Shown here piece by piece: positions 58,040-64,000 of a stretch of DNA of 64,000 nucleotides (within the stretch, counting starts at the first letter, position 1; the number at the start of each line of letters is the position of its first letter). Both the position numbers and the translations under genes were made by a program. Below the pieces are notes generated by a model, which had not been told where the DNA came from, did no database searches, and saw nothing but the letters and a program-made list of their open reading frames with translations. This stretch comes from Saprospiraceae bacterium (GTDB taxonomy: Bacteria; Bacteroidota; Bacteroidia; Chitinophagales; Saprospiraceae): positions 1-64,000 of the forward strand of contig JABAQQ010000014.1 in assembly GCA_019187225.1 (NCBI GenBank), in the 5' to 3' direction.

Positions 58040-59830
58040 ATGAAGCATTTCATTCTTACAATCCTGCCCTTCTTCGCTGTGCTGACGGTGGCGACCGCCC
58101 AAACGCCGTTTTATCTCCAGTTCGAACCCGGTTGCATCAATCAGTTGGAATATCAATTTACTTATTCCGGCCAGAATCTACTGATGTATTCCGTCCCCAA
58201 AGGCGAAAACGAACTATACTTTTTCGTCATCGGCAAACAAGAGCCGGCGACAAGCTCCAAACTGCCCAACGGTGCCGTTTCATGCCAGAGCAATGAGGTC
58301 AACGCTACGCTGATTGACAACATCAATGCCGGAGGGCGCCTCGCTTATATCGTATTCAAAGCGCAAAACGGGTATCTGTCCTTTCCGGTCGAATCGGCCG
58401 GTTATATCGCCCGTTCGGGCACTTATTTCGCATTCCGCTCGCCCAACTACGATTTTGTGATGGACACGGCGAGTATCAATTATGCCCGCAACCTTTCGCG
58501 GCCCGGTGTCACTTCTCCGGTTTATCTGACCGGAAGACGCAGCCAGGACTGCCTGCAACTATATGCCTTCCGGCTCGAACCGGCGCATCCGGAATCGCCG
58601 CGAGCCGACGTAGAGGTGATTCCCGGCATTGGTATTATCAGCGACCGCACGGGACACAATGGCAGCGAGATGGAGCAAAATATTTACAGGTTGCTGAAAG
58701 TCAACGGTATTAGCCTGGATGATTATATCTATGCGGCATGTCACAACGCAGCGGAACCGGCAGGTAATACGGGCTCTTTCATCACCAACCTCCCTCCCGG
58801 GGCCAATCCCAATGACGCCTTCCAGGTGGACAATCCTTTCACGGAACCCGACAAAGAGACCTACCATACCCAATTGCCAGTTCAGGGAGGCAACATACCA
58901 TTGGTGAAATGTCCCACACCGCCCGGCTACGGGTACCATATTGTGCAGCCCGGCGACTCGCTCGGCGCCATCGCCCGCCTGTATAATGTGAATGTCCAAT
59001 CGCTGGTACAATGGAACAAACTCCAAAATGCACAACAAATAAAAGTATGCGATAAAATCTGGGTAACGCCACGAACTGACTCCGGAACGACTCCAGGCGG
59101 TTCAGCAAGCGGCTACCACACCGTTCAGAAAGGCGAAACGCTTTTCGGAATCGCCCGCAAATACAATACGACGGTTGCCAATATCCGCCATTGGAACAAC
59201 CTGAAAAACGATGAAATCCAGGCTGGACAACAGATCCAGGTTTCCGGAAAACCCGGTGGCAAACCGGCCGGTATGGGCAATCCGGGGGCGAATTATACAC
59301 CGGGAACGCCCAATACGGGGCCGGCAACCACCGCTCCCGGCCCCGCACTCACCACCTCAGGCAGGCTGGCGTATGAATCACGGACCGGTGAAACGCTGAA
59401 CAGTGTGGCCTGGAAATTCGGTTACTCGACACCTTACTTACGCCACATCAACCGCAATAATAAAAATCTGCCCGCCAGCGACGACGACATCCTGCCAGCG
59501 GGCCTTATTTTGCTGGTCTCCGACGGGAAAGGCAACCGGGATGATTTGCCATCCTTCGTGCCGCCATCAAGCGTTCAGAATGATACGTACAACGCCGCCG
59601 GCGCAGCGAATAAAAACTCCCAACCAGGCATTGCCAACCCTCCCTTCAATCCTCCCGGCATTCACCATGCGACATTCGAATTTGTGGGAGAATACATTGT
59701 TCAAAGCGACGACACGCTGGCTTCCATTGCCCGGCGATACGGACTCAGCCCCGAAAAGTTAGCCGCCGCCAACAAACTTCAACCGGGACAACAACCGGCC
59801 CCCCGCAGTATTCTGAAAATTCCTAAATAG
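58040..59830 (+). CDS. Secreted LysM protein, paralog 1 (four LysM)
   Basis: A 596-residue protein with a signal peptide (MKHFILTILPFFAVLTVATA). A novel N-terminal domain (about 20-240) starts FYLQFEPGCINQLEYQFTYS and ends VEVIPGIGIISDRTGHNGSE. LysM 1 is at about 300-345 (YHIVQPGDSLGAIARLYNVN), LysM 2 at 360-405 (YHTVQKGETLFGIARKYNTT), a divergent LysM 3 at 443-493 (RTGETLNSVAWKFGYSTPYL) and LysM 4 at 551-595 (YIVQSDDTLASIARRYGLSP). Gly/Pro/Thr-rich linkers separate them. LysM binds peptidoglycan or other GlcNAc polymers, so it is a predicted envelope protein. The N-terminal domain also occurs in the next gene, 77 bases downstream. Confidence 0.88.
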   Translation: MKHFILTILPFFAVLTVATAQTPFYLQFEPGCINQLEYQFTYSGQNLLMYSVPKGENELYFFVIGKQEPATSSKLPNGAVSCQSNEVNATLIDNINAGGRLAYIVFKAQNGYLSFPVESAGYIARSGTYFAFRSPNYDFVMDTASINYARNLSRPGVTSPVYLTGRRSQDCLQLYAFRLEPAHPESPRADVEVIPGIGIISDRTGHNGSEMEQNIYRLLKVNGISLDDYIYAACHNAAEPAGNTGSFITNLPPGANPNDAFQVDNPFTEPDKETYHTQLPVQGGNIPLVKCPTPPGYGYHIVQPGDSLGAIARLYNVNVQSLVQWNKLQNAQQIKVCDKIWVTPRTDSGTTPGGSASGYHTVQKGETLFGIARKYNTTVANIRHWNNLKNDEIQAGQQIQVSGKPGGKPAGMGNPGANYTPGTPNTGPATTAPGPALTTSGRLAYESRTGETLNSVAWKFGYSTPYLRHINRNNKNLPASDDDILPAGLILLVSDGKGNRDDLPSFVPPSSVQNDTYNAAGAANKNSQPGIANPPFNPPGIHHATFEFVGEYIVQSDDTLASIARRYGLSPEKLAAANKLQPGQQPAPRSILKIPK

Positions 59831-59907
59831 ACAAATCCCAATACCAGGTCAAACTGATTTCAAACGACCTCAAACGCTCACAACCTCATTTCAAAAAAGC
59901 ATTTGTC

Positions 59908-61617
59908 ATGAAACATCTACTTTTCACAGCTCTTGCCCTATGGCCGATCTCCAGTTCGCTGGCACAAACAACACCCGCTTACGTGTTGTTCAGTACCAAT
60001 TGCATGCAGCAATTAGAATACAAATACACCCGAACAGGCGCGTCGCTCTATGCCTATTCCGTGCAGGCGAATGCCGATGAACAATACCTGTTTTTTTCGG
60101 GCGGCAGCGGCATGCCCACTGCCGAGTTGCCTGTTGGCACCTTCGATTGCAGCAACCTCCGGCTGAACGATGAAGTGGTAAAGATCATCAACGAGCAAGC
60201 TTCCACCCGGCAGTTGTACATCATCCTGCAGCAGCCCACCAGCGGATATCTGATGATGCCAATTTATTCAGCTACCCAGATAAAACGCTACGGCCCCTGG
60301 TATTTGCTGGTGGGACAGAAGTATACTTTCGCGATTGATACCACCAAGCTCAGCTATCAGGATAATCTCCAGGGAGAAACCTCTCCAACTGTCGTGCGAT
60401 TTACCGGGTCGCAATTGGCCAATTGCCGCTATCAATGGCGCTTCCACGGCGAACCGGCGCGTGGGTTCACAGAAAAAATGGACTTCGACTTCATTTACGG
60501 CGTGGGTATCATCAGTAACCGGGTCGGCGCCACCAACGCCGAACTTGAACAAAGCGAGTTCCGGCTGCAAAGTGTAAATGGTATCCCCCTGAATACTTAT
60601 CTCAATTCCATTTGCCCCTATTCGGATGTCGTCAACAACAATACCACTCCTTCGTGGACAACCACACCGGGTTATGGCACGGGCAAGGAACCAGATAAAG
60701 AAACCTCTTCCATCGGTTATCCTGGCCAAACCGGCTACCAGGGAGGCGCCGTAACCAATCCATACGACTGCCCCACGCCACCTGGTAAGGGTTACCACAT
60801 CGTGCAACGCGGCGAATCGCTGAAAGCCATTTCCCGCACTTATAATGTTGATTTGAAGTCATTGATCAATTGGAATAACATCAAAAATCCTGACCACATC
60901 GAGGTATGCCAACAGATATGGGTGCAAAAACCACCCAGCGGCGCCAGAACAGCTGCAGCCGCTACGAAAGGCAATGTTGCTTATACCGCCGCCCCCACAG
61001 GCCCTACCGTACAAAACCAATCCGCATATTGGGACGGCACCACAAATGCCGTTACACCTTCCCAATACGGGCCGGCGACGACAACGACTACAACCATCAA
61101 CCGGCATATTGTGCAAAAAGGAGAGTCTTTGTATGCTATTTCCAAACGTTATGTGTGTGCGGAAGAATGTATCCGCCGGGCAAACGATTTCCCGCTCACA
61201 GGGAATGTGACGCTCCAGATCGGTCAAACGTTGATCATCCCCGACTGCACCTGCCAGGTGCCGGGCTACGTCGCGCCACGCACACCAACGACCACGGGGC
61301 CGCCACCTCAGGTGTACAATATTCTGAATCCGCAAACCAATACCCAGCAGCCGTATCAACCCGATGCGCCGGTCGAATACAATTACCAGAATCCTGCTGT
61401 CAACCGGAATGCCGCAGCAAACAATGCCGCGACAATTCCGGCAGAGAATCCGCAGGACCTGCCACCTACGCAGGAATACATTGTGCGTCAGGGCGAAACG
61501 ATGAATTCGATCGCCATCAAATTCAAAATGAATGTGGCCGAATTGTCCGCCCTCAACAACATCGCCCAGGATGAAAAACTAACGCCGGGCAGGCGTTTGG
61601 TAGTGCGGAAATATTGA
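59908..61617 (+). CDS. Secreted LysM protein, paralog 2 (three LysM)
   Basis: A 569-residue protein with a signal peptide (MKHLLFTALALWPISSSLAQ). Its N-terminal domain (about 22-235) is related to that of paralog 1: YVLFSTNCMQQLEYKYTRTG matches FYLQFEPGCINQLEYQFTYS, and FDFIYGVGIISNRVGATNAE matches the VIPGIGIISDRTG segment. LysM domains lie at about 297-342 (YHIVQRGESLKAISRTYNVD), 399-450 (HIVQKGESLYAISKRYVCAE, with a Cys-containing insertion) and 524-568 (YIVRQGETMNSIAIKFKMNV). Linkers are rich in Thr, Pro, Asn and Gln. It is probably in one transcription unit with paralog 1. The role is unknown beyond likely peptidoglycan binding. Confidence 0.88.
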   Translation: MKHLLFTALALWPISSSLAQTTPAYVLFSTNCMQQLEYKYTRTGASLYAYSVQANADEQYLFFSGGSGMPTAELPVGTFDCSNLRLNDEVVKIINEQASTRQLYIILQQPTSGYLMMPIYSATQIKRYGPWYLLVGQKYTFAIDTTKLSYQDNLQGETSPTVVRFTGSQLANCRYQWRFHGEPARGFTEKMDFDFIYGVGIISNRVGATNAELEQSEFRLQSVNGIPLNTYLNSICPYSDVVNNNTTPSWTTTPGYGTGKEPDKETSSIGYPGQTGYQGGAVTNPYDCPTPPGKGYHIVQRGESLKAISRTYNVDLKSLINWNNIKNPDHIEVCQQIWVQKPPSGARTAAAATKGNVAYTAAPTGPTVQNQSAYWDGTTNAVTPSQYGPATTTTTTINRHIVQKGESLYAISKRYVCAEECIRRANDFPLTGNVTLQIGQTLIIPDCTCQVPGYVAPRTPTTTGPPPQVYNILNPQTNTQQPYQPDAPVEYNYQNPAVNRNAAANNAATIPAENPQDLPPTQEYIVRQGETMNSIAIKFKMNVAELSALNNIAQDEKLTPGRRLVVRKY

Positions 61618-61622
61618 CATCT

Positions 61623-63944
61623 TTAAAACCGTATCCGCACCGACGCCATCCAATGGCGCCCTGCTTGCGGAAAATAGCCTGTCAGGTTGTACACACCGGC
61701 TCCTTCCGACCGACTGTATGGATCATCAGGCCGGGGGTCGTACGTTTCGGAGACAAAACGATAGGCCCAACCGTTCGACGCGTAGCGGGCATCGAACAGG
61801 TTATTTATCGAAAAAACAAGGCTGATTTTTTCGCCCACGATGTCATTCAGGTCATAATTCAGCCGGGCATCCGAAAAGAAAAAATCAGACAGCACCGTAT
61901 TTCCACTGGAAGTATTGTCTAAGTATTGCTGCCCAACGTACTTGCCGGAAAGAGACAGCGCGAGGACATGCCTGCTTTTTTGCAAGACATAATATGTAGC
62001 CTCACCGCGGGCAGTAGCATTTGGCGAAAAAGCCAGGTCGGTATTGCGATGCACGATAACTTCCTGTTCGCCGGTGTCCCAGTTGTCGCGATACTCCGCG
62101 AATTGCCTGATCTTGTTTCGGCTCAGGGAGGCATTGCCGCTGAGCATCCAGCGGGCGCCGACGCGACCGCTTACTTCCAGTTCCATACCGGCCCGGTAAC
62201 TATCGGGCACATTTGTCCGGATATATGCCCCTACATCGTTCAGACGCCCGTCCGGCGCCAGTTGGTCGCGGTATTGCATATGGAAAAAATTGAGCATCGC
62301 ATTCCACGCAGTACCGCCGGTTTTCAGTCCGCCTTCGAAATCGAAAAGCCGTTCGGGGCGCGGGCGGCTCGAAGGGCTGGATTGTGTGTAATCGTCGCGG
62401 TTGGGCTCTCGGTTACCGACACCGAAAAAGCCGTAGGTCTTCCAATTCCTTGATATTGAATACGTTGCTCCTATTTTTGGATTGAAAAATGTCAGGCTTG
62501 CCGTTTGGGTTACGTTATTCAGATCGTTGTCGTACCCCAAAAAGGAATAACGAACCCTGCGCACCTGCAAGTCGAGGAAAGTGGAAAAACCCTTTGCAAA
62601 ACCCATTTCTAATTTGAAAAAAGCATTGGCGTCGCGCTTGTCCGCATCGTTGTCATAATAGCGAAAATCCTTCGGAACAGCAGCCCATTGTGCCCAGATC
62701 ACTTCGCCGAAATGCCCGCCCTCGTAGCGGCTCGCCGCTCCTCCCAGGGTAAATACCGGAGCGCCCGACATCCAGGGCAAATTCACCGGCGGCTGCCAGC
62801 GCAATGCGAAGGTGCCGCCATAAAAATCATTGTCGAGCCAGCGCCGGCGCACCAGGTCCGTTTCGGCCACGACTGTGTCGCCCACAGCCAAATCGGGCAT
62901 TCCGTAATCGGAAAAGGCCTCTCCGGCTTTGTATTGTTCATAAAAACCGAAACCGCGCGTGTAGTGGCCGTTGAGTTGAAGGCTCAGCCCATGCGGCAGC
63001 AGCCGTTTATAATGCAACAGCAGATGGCGTTGCGTATAATCATCCACTTCATCTTCATAGGGACTTCCGGCCCGTTCCGTTCCCGCGGTATTGAATGTCC
63101 TCCATTTGTCGTCGTCTATGTATTGCGCCGGCACACCATTCCAGGCCTGATAGGTGAGGGTGTGGCCGTCGAGCCAGTGCATTTGCAGCGATTGACGCTC
63201 GTCTATGTACGCACCGCTGAAGTGCAGCGAACGCAGGTCTGCACTGGCGCGATCAATGTAACCGTTCGAATTGATCTTCGAAAAACGCCCGCCGAAGGCC
63301 AATTTTCCGCGGATCAGCCCCGTGCCAAACCGCGCCGACAGTTTGCGCGTGTCGAAAGAGCCCATGGAGCCCGTCCATTCGGCAAACGGATCCGGTTCCA
63401 CTTTCGACAGATCGAGGTTGACCGTAGCGCCGAAAGCGCCCGCTCCATTGGTACTGGTGCCAACGCCCCGTTGCACCTGTATTTCCGCTGCCGAAGCCGC
63501 CAGGTCGGGCAAATCCACCCAAAATACACCCTGGCTTTCCGCATCATTGAGCGGCACGCCATTGATCGTGACGTTGACCCGTGTGGGATCGCTTCCACGG
63601 ATGCGCAATCCGGTATAGCCCACACCCGTGCCTGCATCCGAAGTTTCCACCAAGGAAGGCACTCCCGTCAGCAGGAAGGGAACGTCCTGCGCATGATACA
63701 TTTGGGCGATTTTCGCATCGGAAATATTGGTATGGGGAATGGGGTTTTTAGCATCGGCCCGGGTTGCCTGGATCACTACCGTTTGTAAGGCGACGGAATC
63801 CGGTAGTGTTTTTTGAGAAAAAAGATATGCCGGAAAAAAGCTCAGCGTAAGCAGAAAAAGGAAAAATCGGGAAACTGCGCAATGCGGAAGTTCTACTTGC
63901 CGGCCGCAAGTACTGCAACACCGGCCAAATGGCATAAAAGTCAT
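61623..63944 (-). CDS. TonB-dependent outer-membrane receptor
   Basis: A 773-residue 22-strand receptor. The N-terminus is Cys-rich before a hydrophobic signal (RFFLFLLTLSFFPAYLFSQ, about 26-44). The TonB box region is near SVALQTVVIQATRAD. The plug spans about 55-165 (VPSLVETSDAGTGVGYTGLR, IRGSDPTRVNVTINGVPLND, EIQVQRGVGTSTNGAGAFGA). The barrel ends in GRHWMASVRIRF with the usual terminal Phe. LVFSINNLFDARYASNGWAY is the conserved late strand. There is no SusD partner and no carboxypeptidase-like N-terminal domain, so it is more like a siderophore, vitamin or metal receptor than a SusC. Substrate is unknown. A second ATG at 63935 is an alternative start. Confidence 0.93.
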   Translation of the reverse strand: MTFMPFGRCCSTCGRQVELPHCAVSRFFLFLLTLSFFPAYLFSQKTLPDSVALQTVVIQATRADAKNPIPHTNISDAKIAQMYHAQDVPFLLTGVPSLVETSDAGTGVGYTGLRIRGSDPTRVNVTINGVPLNDAESQGVFWVDLPDLAASAAEIQVQRGVGTSTNGAGAFGATVNLDLSKVEPDPFAEWTGSMGSFDTRKLSARFGTGLIRGKLAFGGRFSKINSNGYIDRASADLRSLHFSGAYIDERQSLQMHWLDGHTLTYQAWNGVPAQYIDDDKWRTFNTAGTERAGSPYEDEVDDYTQRHLLLHYKRLLPHGLSLQLNGHYTRGFGFYEQYKAGEAFSDYGMPDLAVGDTVVAETDLVRRRWLDNDFYGGTFALRWQPPVNLPWMSGAPVFTLGGAASRYEGGHFGEVIWAQWAAVPKDFRYYDNDADKRDANAFFKLEMGFAKGFSTFLDLQVRRVRYSFLGYDNDLNNVTQTASLTFFNPKIGATYSISRNWKTYGFFGVGNREPNRDDYTQSSPSSRPRPERLFDFEGGLKTGGTAWNAMLNFFHMQYRDQLAPDGRLNDVGAYIRTNVPDSYRAGMELEVSGRVGARWMLSGNASLSRNKIRQFAEYRDNWDTGEQEVIVHRNTDLAFSPNATARGEATYYVLQKSRHVLALSLSGKYVGQQYLDNTSSGNTVLSDFFFSDARLNYDLNDIVGEKISLVFSINNLFDARYASNGWAYRFVSETYDPRPDDPYSRSEGAGVYNLTGYFPQAGRHWMASVRIRF

Positions 63945-64000
63945 TTAATATGAACAATTTGAGTGAAACATCCGGCGACGAAGGGGTTTCGCTGCCGTAG

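Noticed and set aside
62688-63788. 366-codon plus-strand frame
   Set aside because: It is antisense to the TonB-dependent receptor, whose plug and barrel motifs are clear.
63950-64000. 16-codon ORF ending at the window edge
   Set aside because: It is too short, lies in the upstream region of the receptor gene, and nothing supports translation.

Overview
The window looks like a chromosome segment from a member of the phylum Bacteroidota, most likely Saprospiria (Saprospiraceae-like). The basis is the combination of type IX secretion C-terminal sorting domains, a gliding-motility-type C-terminal domain, a paired DUF1501/DUF1800 locus, a futalosine hydrolase (menaquinone made by the futalosine route), Bacteroidota-type promoter boxes (TAnnTTTG) and genes without conventional Shine-Dalgarno sequences. 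No rRNA, tRNA, CRISPR array or intact prophage was recognised.

Layout. 1-1.24 kb is a scar: the 5' tip of an unknown minus-strand gene, a 5'-truncated PKD/sorting-domain gene and a broken IS3-type orfA. 1.24-11.3 kb holds a DUF481 porin-like protein, a HerA/DUF853 ATPase, small membrane and helix-turn-helix proteins, a 1666-residue gliding-type surface protein and a tRNA-dihydrouridine synthase. 11.5-19.6 kb is a tight three-gene unit: a lipoxygenase-family protein, a 1778-residue Ser/Thr kinase-ATPase-GAF-histidine kinase and a response regulator fused to a class III adenylate cyclase. 19.7-24.4 kb is an ECF sigma factor, a probable anti-sigma protein, a DUF4097 protein and two paralogous outer-membrane-type proteins. 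24.5-32.5 kb is mostly housekeeping: prfB with a programmed +1 frameshift, an FKBP lipoprotein, a DHH phosphoesterase, ndk, an aldo/keto reductase, mqnB and a saccharopine dehydrogenase. 32.6-36.0 kb is the DUF1501/DUF1800 pair. 36.1-37.1 kb is a mobile-looking patch with a GIY-YIG gene among three large palindromes. 37.1-56.8 kb is a plant-polysaccharide and hexuronate region: acetylesterase, GH51 arabinofuranosidase, MFS hexuronate transporter, KDPG aldolase, KDG kinase, UxaC, UxuA, a double DUF1080 protein, a Gfo/Idh/MocA oxidoreductase, UxaB and a GH5-like secreted hydrolase. 56.8-64 kb has surE, two LysM paralogs and a TonB-dependent receptor.

How it fits together. The 37-57 kb genes would deacetylate and cleave arabinose- and uronate-containing polysaccharides outside the cytoplasm, import uronates and convert them through 2-keto-3-deoxygluconate to pyruvate and glyceraldehyde 3-phosphate. 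UxaA and UxuB are absent from the window. The 11.5-19.6 kb unit is a probable signalling system in which the hybrid kinase phosphorylates the receiver-cyclase to control cAMP.

The most unusual feature is the intergenic DNA. Short-period arrays (7-, 8- and 15-base units), often arranged as inverted pairs, sit directly on the stop codons of several unrelated genes. One array pair encloses a four-helix-bundle (23S rRNA intervening-sequence-type) gene. A separate palindrome family encloses the GIY-YIG gene. Two unrelated genes share an octameric 5' leader. Functions were assigned by reading motifs by eye; no database search was run.
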